From positions 1-29,492 of the IMG/VR virus record IMGVR_UViG_3300031857_000994: a DNA stretch of 29,492 bases. One strand, written 5' to 3'. Positions 8,360-16,741 of this stretch are shown here, piece after piece. A program made the translations under genes and the position numbers. Source of the DNA: a virus. A model generated the notes under the pieces. It was not told the origin of the DNA, made no database searches, and saw only the letters and a program-made list of their open reading frames with translations. How positions within the stretch are numbered: position 1 is the first letter of the stretch; each line of letters begins with the position of its first letter.

Positions 8360-8389
8360 GGGGGCCTTTGACGTTATCTCCGAACCCCC
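8360..8389 (-). promoter_or_regulatory. Hairpin between gp32 and uvsX (weak terminator or attenuator)
   Basis: On the minus strand GGGGGTT (8389-8383) can pair with GGCCCCC (8366-8360) as five G-C and two G-U pairs around a 16-nt loop, followed by ACTTTTAAATTT. The wobble pairs form only in minus-strand RNA. The short U stretch suggests partial termination or RNA processing that would set the ratio of abundant gp32 to UvsX. Confidence 0.45.
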
Positions 8390-8403
8390 TATTGTTTTAC
8401 CAA

Positions 8404-9258
8404 TTAAAATGGTAGGTCCCCATCAACTTCTTCCTCTTCTTGAGGATCAACAACCGGTGTTGATTTTTTTGGTGCCGCAATTGTTTCTTCTGATGAAGAA
8501 TCAAGTTGTGAAGTAGAAATCCATTTGTTACTTTCCGTACTCCATTTTGGAGTTTCTCCATTAGCAACTAATTCAAGATAATCCTCACCTTTTTTAGAGT
8601 ATACATCGGACCAAACCAATTCATCATTAACCCACTCGTTTGATTTGTCTGTATTCTCATGTAACGGACTCGGGTCTTCAGGAATTACAGAATTAATTGA
8701 AGTGTATTCCTTACCTGTTCCCGCCTTAGTTAAACCTAAAGAAAGAATCAAATCACGACCTTTAGTAGTATCAGTGATATCCCCTTTATTTTTAAAGATT
8801 GGGAAAATCTTATCTAAGACACCATCTCCCTTTGCGTTGTGTTTAAATCTCCAAAACTTAACACCATCTTCTTCGTGGTCTCTGTCTATTACTTTAACGA
8901 TATAGAATTTACGAGAACGGTATTGTCTAGCCAATTCTCTATCTGATTCTACCCCCGTTTCCATTAATCCTTGATACACCTCATTTAATGGTGACCTTTT
9001 ACCTTCTTGTTTTGGGTCATAAAGTTTTAACCATTTTCCATCTACTTGAACCTCATGGAAATACACCTCAACAAAAGGTGAACCACCGTCCTTAGTAGGT
9101 AAAATTCTAATTCTTCTTTCTTCTCCACGAGAACCCTTAGGTAAAACCGTGGTAAAGTACTTTTTCATTCTGTCTTCTTGTGAGACTTTGTTTGAGTTGC
9201 CACTTGTGGCTTGTTTACTTTTTTCGTACTGAGCCAGTACTGCATCAAATGTTGACAT
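8404..9258 (-). CDS. gp32: Single-stranded DNA-binding protein, T4 gp32-like
   Basis: The 284-aa protein matches gp32 (301 aa in T4), which coats ssDNA during replication and recombination. A basic N-terminal self-association-like segment precedes the core (about 45-210), in which RRIRILP, FVEVYFHEVQVDGKWLKLYDP and KFYIVKVI strands are typical of the gp32 OB-fold. The C-terminus is strongly acidic (EEEEVDGDLPF), resembling the protein-recruiting tails of gp32 and bacterial SSB. There is no cysteine anywhere in the protein, so the Zn-binding site of T4 gp32 (one His, three Cys) is absent. It is the first gene after a strong terminator and leads the replication block. Confidence 0.9.
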   Translation of the reverse strand: MSTFDAVLAQYEKSKQATSGNSNKVSQEDRMKKYFTTVLPKGSRGEERRIRILPTKDGGSPFVEVYFHEVQVDGKWLKLYDPKQEGKRSPLNEVYQGLMETGVESDRELARQYRSRKFYIVKVIDRDHEEDGVKFWRFKHNAKGDGVLDKIFPIFKNKGDITDTTKGRDLILSLGLTKAGTGKEYTSINSVIPEDPSPLHENTDKSNEWVNDELVWSDVYSKKGEDYLELVANGETPKWSTESNKWISTSQLDSSSEETIAAPKKSTPVVDPQEEEEVDGDLPF

Positions 9259-9312
9259 AATAGTTAAATTTTAAAATTAATAATATCATTGTTCTAAAAA
9301 TATAAATAAAAA

Positions 9313-9336
9313 AACCCGAATTACAAAATTCGGGTT
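9313..9336. terminator. Bidirectional intrinsic terminator upstream of gp32
   Basis: A perfect 10-bp stem (AACCCGAATT, 9313-9322; AATTCGGGTT, 9327-9336) closes a 4-nt loop. Read on the minus strand it ends in a run of T and terminates the tail-gene transcript after the DUF5856-like gene. Read on the plus strand it is followed by AAGTTTTTTTT, so it could also stop antisense transcription. Confidence 0.92.
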
Positions 9337-9362
9337 AAGTTTTTTTTAAATTATTTTTCGGG

Positions 9363-9728
9363 TTATTCTAATGTTAAAAGATAAGATAATTTGTTGACTT
9401 CTCCAATCATTTCGTCTCTTATATTCAATAAATCAGTGTCTTTTTCATCTAATTCAATTTGTACCAAAGCTTCCCTCACAGTATTAATTAAACCCTTCAT
9501 ATCCATGTCTGAAAGATTATTCATTTGAATTGTTTTAGTTTCGTCATCAAGAATAAATCTTCCATATTTTCCCATTGCACTCTCAACAAATGTATCGATT
9601 AATCCATCCATAACATCATAAAATTCTCCAAATGCTTTATGTCTAGCAAACCCTTTGGTTTGCCAATGATTTATCTTCATCTGTGTTTGTAAACCTAAGA
9701 AAAAATTTACATTAGAACTTAAATTCAT
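9363..9728 (-). CDS. DUF5856-like small helical phage protein
   Basis: The 121-aa protein resembles a family of uncharacterised phage proteins (DUF5856) that looks distantly ferritin/Dps-like. Residues 15-45 (TQMKINHWQTKGFARHKAFG, then EFYDVMDGLIDTFVE) carry the characteristic His-Trp-Gln-Thr and His-Lys-Ala motifs, with a following GKYGRF at 53-58. Predicted content is nearly all helical. No enzymatic role is established for the family as far as I know. The start overlaps the previous gene by 17 bp, and the stop is followed by a strong terminator, so it is the last gene of the hub-side transcript. Confidence 0.75.
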   Translation of the reverse strand: MNLSSNVNFFLGLQTQMKINHWQTKGFARHKAFGEFYDVMDGLIDTFVESAMGKYGRFILDDETKTIQMNNLSDMDMKGLINTVREALVQIELDEKDTDLLNIRDEMIGEVNKLSYLLTLE

Positions 9729-10353
9729 CTTCTTGTTGTTCGGGATTGAATGATTGTCTTATTGTGTCTTTTGGGTAATCTTCAACTTCTTGTTTTGTTA
9801 AAACGTATTCGTTTTTACCACTTTGTCTCATTTCTCCTTGTTTTTGTGCAAAGAACTGTTGTGGGTTTTGATTAAATGGATATGAATCTAACGATCTCAT
9901 TTCTAATTTTTCTTGTGCGGATGGTTCTTTCATAAGTTCAACTTTAGAACCTAGTTCATCTATTTTAGACATAACTTGGTCCATTTGTACTAATTTACTT
10001 TCTAAATCAGACAATTTTGTGAAAACATCGTCCATCTTATTTATAACACCATCATATTCAGACTTATTATCGTCCATATCCTTTTTAATACTCTTAGTCA
10101 TGTTAACCAAGTCTGTAATATCGATTTCTTCAGTAGTATCCATTTCAACTGGTGCGGAATCGGTCATTGGTGGAGCTGCGGCGGGATCTACAGGTGCTGA
10201 TGGGTCAACGGGTGGAACGTCTGCGGGTGCATCCGTGGTAGGAGGCTCAACCGCTGCAGGTGGAACATCTTGTTCCATAATCATTTTTTTTCCGTATTTA
10301 TTGATGGCATTAAATCTCATCAATTCTTCGTGTAATTTCTTTTCTAAACTCAT
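9712..10353 (-). CDS. Unknown protein: Pro/Ala-rich linker and coiled coil
   Basis: I choose the ATG at 10353 (MSLEKKLHEELMRFN), giving 213 aa. An upstream in-frame ATG at 10416 would overlap the preceding gene by 59 bp, whereas this one begins four bases after that gene's stop. The protein has a short basic helix, a Pro/Ala/Asp-rich low-complexity stretch (about residues 30-75, PPAAVEPPTTDAPADVPPVD and on), then a heptad-like coiled coil (about 85-150, with repeated hydrophobics in INKMDDVFTKLSDLESKL) and a polar tail. Such architecture occurs in phage scaffold and tail-associated proteins, but I see no family signature. It overlaps the DUF5856-like gene by 17 bp. Confidence 0.75.
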   Translation of the reverse strand: MSLEKKLHEELMRFNAINKYGKKMIMEQDVPPAAVEPPTTDAPADVPPVDPSAPVDPAAAPPMTDSAPVEMDTTEEIDITDLVNMTKSIKKDMDDNKSEYDGVINKMDDVFTKLSDLESKLVQMDQVMSKIDELGSKVELMKEPSAQEKLEMRSLDSYPFNQNPQQFFAQKQGEMRQSGKNEYVLTKQEVEDYPKDTIRQSFNPEQQEDEFKF

Positions 10354-10357
10354 AGCT

Positions 10358-10561
10358 TTAATCTTGTAAAAGTTGTCTACCGTCTTCGGTAATATATTTT
10401 TTATTAATTCTTTCAACGATACCGTCTTTAGACCTAATTACATAACATTCTCCTGTTTGTAAGTCACATTCTTCTCTTTCCATCCCATCGTTAGATATAT
10501 TTCTAATTTGTTTTGGATTCAAGAATTGGTCTACTGTGTTTTTAAGTTTATTATTATCCAT
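10358..10561 (-). CDS. Small conserved-looking phage protein, unknown
   Basis: The 67-aa product has a central cysteine-containing motif EECDLQTGECYVIRSKDGIVERI (residues about 30-52, written here in part) followed by YITEDGRQLL. The two cysteines and alternating strands suggest a small beta hairpin. I recall similar short proteins in T4-like phages but know of no function. It starts 47 bp after the hub-like gene stop, behind two overlapping TATTTATA-type motifs, and ends four bases before the next start, so the three small genes form one unit. Confidence 0.72.
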   Translation of the reverse strand: MDNNKLKNTVDQFLNPKQIRNISNDGMEREECDLQTGECYVIRSKDGIVERINKKYITEDGRQLLQD

Positions 10562-10572
10562 AATATTTTCGT

Positions 10573-10586
10573 TATAAATATAAATA
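10573..10586 (-). promoter_or_regulatory. Candidate promoter -10 elements (two overlapping TATTTATA)
   Basis: Two overlapping copies of TATTTATA (minus strand; 10580-10573 and 10586-10579) lie 11 and 17 nt before the ATG of the 67-aa gene. The same octamer occurs 36 nt before both sheath and tube genes. Promoter function is inferred from this recurrence only. Confidence 0.35.
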
Positions 10587-10608
10587 TCCCGTATATTATT
10601 AATGTTTC

Positions 10609-13600
10609 TTATTTTATTCTAAAATATAGAACATCTCCCTCTTGAATACGTAAAGTCTCCATTAATTTATTTGATAATGCAATACCATATCCATCAATAA
10701 ACGGTCCAATATTAACCGGTCCTGAAACGTTAAGTGTTTCAACCCTTCTATCTATATCATATATTGGGCTAACTGACGATGTTTTACCGTTATTTGGATT
10801 CAGAAATTCAGTCGTTCCTGTTATGATTTTATCCGCGGTTATACTATTTGTAAATTGAAACTTTGTAGAATAAAAGTTGTGAGAATTTGATAAAACATTT
10901 AATTCTGACCATTTTAAACCAGTTTCACCTTCGGAATTAACATTTGCGGTATTTCTTAATCTAGTTAACAAAGACATATGTGTTGTATCGGGTATGGTGT
11001 AAATTTTTGATTCCATTCCCATTCTAACAACCACAGCCCTAAACCATTCCCCCGTATTTCCATATTTTATTTTCTGAATGTACTTCTCATTACCAAATCC
11101 ATTATATGGAATACCAAATTCACTAATACCCGCACTTTGAACTAATACTTCTCCGTTAATTTTTGTTTTACCTAAATCAGTTGTAAAATTACCCTCAGGT
11201 GTTCTAATAACTTGTTCGGTTGTACCAGTTGTACTTGATGCATCTGCTCTCTTAACAATTGCTCGAGCAGCATTTGTTATTTTATCTAAAAGTGACTTAT
11301 AACTTGATACAAACGAATCCTCTGGATCAGGTAACGATGCAACCGGTATTCTTGTTCCTTTAAACGAAGTCTCAATATTGTTATTTCTAATATTATGACT
11401 AACCTCGGTTATCCAATATGTTCCTCTGAACATGGGTATATTTTTCAAATAAAAATACATTGTTGGTTGAATCATCACATTACCCATACAAGTAACGTCA
11501 CAAGAATATGATGCCTGTTTATAATAATCAAAAAGACTAACGTCCACATTGTATGTGCCTGCTCCCGATTCTGATCTAGCTAAGTTTTCCAATACAACAA
11601 AAGATTCTGATGTGTTTCTTAGTGTAGTTTGATCAAGTGTTACTCCTTTGAAAATATTTTGATATTGGTCACCGAAGCTAACCTCAAAAGCAACTACTTT
11701 ATTGGATTTATTTAATTGGTCAATATCGTACAATTCAGGAAGAGTTACAATTAACGGATTTTTATTTCTGTTCGAGATATCAAAACTATCATCATTAAAC
11801 TTATTAAAGTTTTTATCTCCATCAGCGGTATGTTTAGATGTTGGACCAACAAACTGAACAATTATTTTAGGTGATGATTCTTCATAATCGACATCTAAGA
11901 ATGTTCCAAATAAATTTTCGGCTACCTTTTTGGAGGGTGTAATTTTGGATCTGTTTGATATATTGGTTCCATAAAAGTTAATATACGCGGGTAATGCTCT
12001 CATGTCAAACCCACTATCTTTTAATAACATGGAAATTGTAGAATAAAGATTTGCCTTGTCATTTTTATTGTTTGTTAATGCACTAAACTTACTTATATTC
12101 AAATATGCTTTACTACCAATATCTCTATTAGCTCTGTCTAAAAATAAAAATTCTTCAAACAAAAGTCTTTGTCCCAATGAATTACCCGCAACCCATTTAT
12201 CATTAAATGATTTGAATGTGTTATAAAGTTCTACCTTAATTTGTCTATTATTATAACCATCTACAAAGTCTATACTAGCATTGTTCTTTTCTATTTTTAA
12301 AGAAGAAAATTTACTAATTAATTGTAATAAAAATAAATTAAGTCTGTTATTTGCCCCACCAGGTATTATTGAGGTGTTTGGTTTATCTAATATATTGTTT
12401 TTTAAATAATTTGAAAATGCCGTTACATTATTCGTTCCACCATTTTTTATATAACCACCATAAATCAATATTAAAGGTCTAAATAATAAAATGTTTTCCT
12501 CATTTAGTGCAATATCAGATATGTTAAAAAAATCTAAATAGGTTATACCTGTGTCAGGGTTTTCACCAACATATAATTCAAGATATTTCGTATTTCCACT
12601 TTGTGAAGCAAAATTATATTCACCAAAAGGTAATTCATTATTTACATAGTTATCCAAAACATATGAATCTAGTTCTTTTGGATTTCCTAATGTAATTTTC
12701 AACATATTTCTCTCACTACATATCAATTCTGATATTTCCGCTAATTTTTTACTTTGTTTGTTTACAATTTTTATAATTGTTTCTTCTATATCCCCATCTC
12801 CCGATTCCTTTTTTACTGTTACAATTTCCTTTAATAATTTTTGGAAATTATCAAACACAACATTATCAAATTTCTTAACTGGATTCTCAATTTCAACAAA
12901 TTCAGAACTAAATTGTAAAAAGATGTCCTCAAATTCATCTAATATTTGCGGACTAAAAGTTGCAATTAAATCATATATTTTTTCTTGGTCATTAGATAGT
13001 TGTAAAATATCTCCACCAGCCTTCATATTGTATTCTGATGGTGATGTAAATGTTTTACCACTATAGTTCTCCTCAACATATTCGGTTTTCCAAACTAATC
13101 TAAAATTAAATTGTTCGGATGTACCAAAATCAAAATTAGATGGTTCAATACCATTTACTTTAGATTTTAAATTAATTGCGGGATTAAATCCATCACAGGG
13201 TAATATTGTGTATGTTAAATCATTTGGTGTAAATTTTGAATTGTCCACATATTGTGTCCAATAATTTAACCCGTTTTCTCTTTGTCTATATTTTAAATTT
13301 ATTGTGTTATTTGATACGTTGGTTTCAAATGATGTTTTACCTGAAGAAACAACAAAGTGATTATACCCATTAACTATTTGATGGTAAATTGCATCATAGT
13401 AAGGATGAACACCTACGTCTTTACCTAAAGCATGTGAAACCGTTTGTCCCGATAATTGATATATATTCAAACTCGAACCAATAGAAGGTATGTCAAAAAA
13501 TTGTTGTCCATTTATATTTGTGGTTGTAGTGTCAGTGTTAGATGTTGTAAATCCATTTAATATATCAATACCCTCTATTTTTTTCTTTTTGTATCTATGA

Positions 13601-16428
13601 TATATTGACCCCCACTTAACAATCAAATGATATGGAACATAGTGTGTTGCACCAATTTCTCTAAAAATTGATGATAATCTTTTAGATTCAAGTGTGTTTA
13701 GTGTGGAATTATTATCGGCCCTTTGAAAACTTATCTCATCTCTCAAATCTAAATAAGGGAGTGAATTTAATAATAGATATGCCGAACCGACATATTTTCC
13801 AAAAGACGTTGTTTTATTAAAGTCACTATATAATTGTTTGTGAAAATATGGTGTATTTAAAATGTGTGTAAAATTATCACCTATTGTATATTCTCGTGTA
13901 AATAAATTATAATTTTCATTTAAGGGTCTATACAGAGATTTAATCCATTGTTTTATATTAAATGGCGTTGTTATAAAATCATCCGTATCATTACTTAATC
14001 TAAAAATACCTTTAAACTTAAATTCGTCATCAGTAAAACTATTTTTATTGATATAAGACAAATATTTGCTTGAATTGAATGGGAATATGTTTTTTCTATA
14101 TTCCTCTGGTGTATAATTTATTAAAAACTTATCTAATTTCTCATATGGTGTTAAATCAACGCTTTTAGATGTATCTAAACCTCTATATTGATCAATTCTA
14201 AATGATTTTGTAATGGTCTCTTTTAAATAATTTGTTGTTGGTACGGATTCCTTATAATTTTCAAACCTTTCATATGGTGAAAGTTTTTTCATGTATTCCA
14301 AAAGTTTATCTTTTGAATTAATATGGGTTTTTAATATGTCTAAAATATCTAATTCTTCTCCAGCAACTTGTTGAATGGTTTTAAATTCAATGTTGGCTAA
14401 TTCAATTAAAACACTAAAATCAAAAGAATCAACTAATGTCATCTGTTTCGCTCTTTCATATATTTCATATAAAAACGAAACGGGGGTTCTGTTACCATAT
14501 GGTAATGTATCTTGTACTCTGAATAGTTGACTTATATCGTTTATCCTTGACTCTTCTTGATTGCTTTCGAAAATATATTGTAAATCATTTACACCACCTT
14601 CTCTTTCAACTAATGGGTCTTTGACGTTTGTTGATACTCCAATAAATTCTTCAATGAAAGAAACTTCAGGCCACAATAAACCATTATATGATTGTAATTT
14701 ATCCTGTAATTCTGGTTCACCTGGATATGCAATAACTCTTTGTTTATCACCAGGTGTTGTTTTTTTGATTTCTGGCCATGGATAAATCGCATCGCCAACC
14801 GACTCATCAGAAAATTTACCGATAAGGGTTTTTCTATCATTCGAAACATTAAAGGCGTCAAAGTGAACATCTTTCATCATTCTGACATAAACCTCTGCAT
14901 TCGCTAATACTACCGCAAATAAATTTCTTACAGTAGGTTCGAAACCAAAACCCTTACTTGGATTCTTTATTATGTTATTCATTTGTTTCTCAATCTCTTT
15001 TTCAATTTTCACGTTTTGTTCAAAAAACACTTTTTTGATTGAGTGTATGTCTGACATTAACTTGTCAAATAATATATAATACTTTGATGGGTCGTTTTGA
15101 AGTTTATTGTAATAAGTGGTAATTGGTGGTAAAGTGTTTGATAATAGTCTTGTATTAACAACGACTCCGACGATTTCACCTTTCTCATTTTTCTTTACGT
15201 TATCGTTAAAAGTTTTTTGTAATATTTTTAAATTTTCTGAATAAGTTTTTATTATTCCTTCTAGTGTATTATTTACAGTGGCACCAGTAACTAAAACTAA
15301 ATCGAGTTTATCTTTTGCTTTTAAAGCATATCCTCTTGCTGGTTCAGAATCAATAATAAATTGATCAGTGAATATTGTTAAATCTAAATTTTTATTTTTC
15401 CAACCATTAACCGCAACTTCAAAGTTTTTTAAAACTTCTCTGTAGGCTCTTATACCATCCAAAACGGTTGGGTCAATGACTTGGTCAAAAATTTGTTGTT
15501 CTAATTTTTTATCTAATGTGGATGCCAGTGAACAGATTTCTCTTAATGTCTTAACTGGAAAATCTTGTGGAATCAGTTTCTTTTGTTTCATTTCAGAATA
15601 AACTGATTTTAATATTTGATATCCCTTTGATGATTTTAGTGCCTTTTTTTCATACAAACCAGTTTGTTCATTAAATTTTTGTGATCCCTCAACTGTTCTT
15701 ATAAACATATAAGGTGCATTCAAAATGGCTTTTAATGGAATGTCATTCATGAAAGCGTATGTGGACCCAACAAATTTTGTTGTTACTTCAAAATTACCCG
15801 AACCAGAATTAAATCTTGAACTAAATGAAACCAAATGAAGTCTATATCTTATTGTCTTACCATAATATCCTTTAATTGATAAATAAAATATCGGCCATGG
15901 TATATGAAAGAACGCCTTATATGGTGAATTTTCGGGTGAATCGAATAATGTTTTACCTCTTACGTCAATAAAATTTATTACAACTTGAGGAATAAAGTTA
16001 GCTCCCTTTATTTGTACGGAAATACTTTCGATACCAAAAGATTGACCCGATCCATCACTTCTAAAAGGGTCCCCAACAGGATTTCCCTTTTCATCTTTTT
16101 TTTGATTAGTTTCTAAAAACGCGTCTGTCCAATTTGTTGTGAACGCCCTATTTGATGGATCAGTTGCATCACCCACTTGAGAGGATAAAAAATTTAAGGT
16201 TCCACTTGCAATACTTCTAAGTGAATTTTTATCACCATCGGAAGCTAAGGTTGTTCTTGGAATTATATCAGCCTCAAGATTAACATACATAACCATCTTT
16301 TCTTGAGACACGTTTCTTGGTTGAACTTGACCGTCAACCAATACACTATTAGGATCGATGTATATTAAATTATTCTCATCGGTCTTAATTAATATATTTT
16401 CAGTATTCGATAAATCATTGTTCGCCAT
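10609..16428 (-). CDS. Giant tail structural protein, baseplate hub-like C-terminus
   Basis: The 1939-aa protein is one of two giants in the tail cluster. Around residues 128-200 it has a segment with repeated beta strands and aromatic residues (QSFGIESISVQIKGANFIP, then HIPWPIFYLSIKGYYGKTIR). At about 1650-1705 is a hub-like strand set (MYFYLKNIPMFRGTYWITEV, SHNIRNNNIETSFKGTRI) that resembles the end of gp27/phage late control D-type hub domains. The last 130 residues form a further beta-rich module ending GDVLYFRIK. Context supports a hub: it follows tape measure and a gp53/LysM-like adaptor, as hubs do in contractile tails. T4 gp27 is only 391 aa, so most of this protein is extra. No lysozyme or peptidase motif was seen. 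It overlaps the previous gene by 14 bp. Confidence 0.6.
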   Translation of the reverse strand: MANNDLSNTENILIKTDENNLIYIDPNSVLVDGQVQPRNVSQEKMVMYVNLEADIIPRTTLASDGDKNSLRSIASGTLNFLSSQVGDATDPSNRAFTTNWTDAFLETNQKKDEKGNPVGDPFRSDGSGQSFGIESISVQIKGANFIPQVVINFIDVRGKTLFDSPENSPYKAFFHIPWPIFYLSIKGYYGKTIRYRLHLVSFSSRFNSGSGNFEVTTKFVGSTYAFMNDIPLKAILNAPYMFIRTVEGSQKFNEQTGLYEKKALKSSKGYQILKSVYSEMKQKKLIPQDFPVKTLREICSLASTLDKKLEQQIFDQVIDPTVLDGIRAYREVLKNFEVAVNGWKNKNLDLTIFTDQFIIDSEPARGYALKAKDKLDLVLVTGATVNNTLEGIIKTYSENLKILQKTFNDNVKKNEKGEIVGVVVNTRLLSNTLPPITTYYNKLQNDPSKYYILFDKLMSDIHSIKKVFFEQNVKIEKEIEKQMNNIIKNPSKGFGFEPTVRNLFAVVLANAEVYVRMMKDVHFDAFNVSNDRKTLIGKFSDESVGDAIYPWPEIKKTTPGDKQRVIAYPGEPELQDKLQSYNGLLWPEVSFIEEFIGVSTNVKDPLVEREGGVNDLQYIFESNQEESRINDISQLFRVQDTLPYGNRTPVSFLYEIYERAKQMTLVDSFDFSVLIELANIEFKTIQQVAGEELDILDILKTHINSKDKLLEYMKKLSPYERFENYKESVPTTNYLKETITKSFRIDQYRGLDTSKSVDLTPYEKLDKFLINYTPEEYRKNIFPFNSSKYLSYINKNSFTDDEFKFKGIFRLSNDTDDFITTPFNIKQWIKSLYRPLNENYNLFTREYTIGDNFTHILNTPYFHKQLYSDFNKTTSFGKYVGSAYLLLNSLPYLDLRDEISFQRADNNSTLNTLESKRLSSIFREIGATHYVPYHLIVKWGSIYHRYKKKKIEGIDILNGFTTSNTDTTTTNINGQQFFDIPSIGSSLNIYQLSGQTVSHALGKDVGVHPYYDAIYHQIVNGYNHFVVSSGKTSFETNVSNNTINLKYRQRENGLNYWTQYVDNSKFTPNDLTYTILPCDGFNPAINLKSKVNGIEPSNFDFGTSEQFNFRLVWKTEYVEENYSGKTFTSPSEYNMKAGGDILQLSNDQEKIYDLIATFSPQILDEFEDIFLQFSSEFVEIENPVKKFDNVVFDNFQKLLKEIVTVKKESGDGDIEETIIKIVNKQSKKLAEISELICSERNMLKITLGNPKELDSYVLDNYVNNELPFGEYNFASQSGNTKYLELYVGENPDTGITYLDFFNISDIALNEENILLFRPLILIYGGYIKNGGTNNVTAFSNYLKNNILDKPNTSIIPGGANNRLNLFLLQLISKFSSLKIEKNNASIDFVDGYNNRQIKVELYNTFKSFNDKWVAGNSLGQRLLFEEFLFLDRANRDIGSKAYLNISKFSALTNNKNDKANLYSTISMLLKDSGFDMRALPAYINFYGTNISNRSKITPSKKVAENLFGTFLDVDYEESSPKIIVQFVGPTSKHTADGDKNFNKFNDDSFDISNRNKNPLIVTLPELYDIDQLNKSNKVVAFEVSFGDQYQNIFKGVTLDQTTLRNTSESFVVLENLARSESGAGTYNVDVSLFDYYKQASYSCDVTCMGNVMIQPTMYFYLKNIPMFRGTYWITEVSHNIRNNNIETSFKGTRIPVASLPDPEDSFVSSYKSLLDKITNAARAIVKRADASSTTGTTEQVIRTPEGNFTTDLGKTKINGEVLVQSAGISEFGIPYNGFGNEKYIQKIKYGNTGEWFRAVVVRMGMESKIYTIPDTTHMSLLTRLRNTANVNSEGETGLKWSELNVLSNSHNFYSTKFQFTNSITADKIITGTTEFLNPNNGKTSSVSPIYDIDRRVETLNVSGPVNIGPFIDGYGIALSNKLMETLRIQEGDVLYFRIK

Positions 16429-16741
16429 AATATAAATTATACAACTCTACTCCTCTCTTGTAATCTTGTAAAGTGGAGTTCAAGGGAAATGGTATTCTTA
16501 AAATGTAATTGTCTCCAATTTCAAATTCATTAGTACCCGCAGTTGGATTGGCCATCATAATTAACCAACCAAAAATTGGGGTGTTATAAAACTCTTGTGA
16601 TAATTTATCTAATCTATCTTTCCCTCTTTTATATTGATGATATTTGTCTGTACCTTTTATTGGTATTTCAATACCAGGTACTATTCTGAATTTACCATCA
16701 TCTATAAAAAACTGATACCTATCGAAATAACTTCTACTCAT
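16415..16741 (-). CDS. gp53: Baseplate wedge/adaptor, gp53- or LysM-like
   Basis: The 108-aa protein carries KRGKDRLDKLSQEFYNTPIF followed by GWLIMMANPT. This is the typical LysM-like signature of baseplate adaptor proteins: an Arg/Asp-Leu-Asp-Lys-Leu helix, an aromatic-rich turn, then W and an Ala-Asn. It is shorter than T4 gp53 (196 aa) and could equally be an XkdP-type LysM adaptor. Such proteins connect the tail tube end or wedges to the hub. It overlaps the 1584-aa gene by 4 bp (ATGA) and the hub-like gene by 14 bp, implying coupled translation of the three. Confidence 0.62.
   Translation of the reverse strand: MSRSYFDRYQFFIDDGKFRIVPGIEIPIKGTDKYHQYKRGKDRLDKLSQEFYNTPIFGWLIMMANPTAGTNEFEIGDNYILRIPFPLNSTLQDYKRGVELYNLYYGEQ

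Noticed and set aside
10019-10369. 116-aa plus-strand ORF with Gly/Ala/Ser/Thr runs
   Set aside because: It is the antisense shadow of the Pro/Ala-rich linker and coiled coil of the minus-strand gene.
9712-10416. Longer start (ATG at 10416) for the Pro/Ala-rich protein
   Set aside because: It would overlap the preceding gene by 59 bp, while the ATG at 10353 starts four bases after that gene's stop.
14610-14870. 86-aa minus-strand ORF inside the hub-like gene
   Set aside because: It lies wholly within a long well-formed gene in another frame, a shadow of A/T-rich coding.
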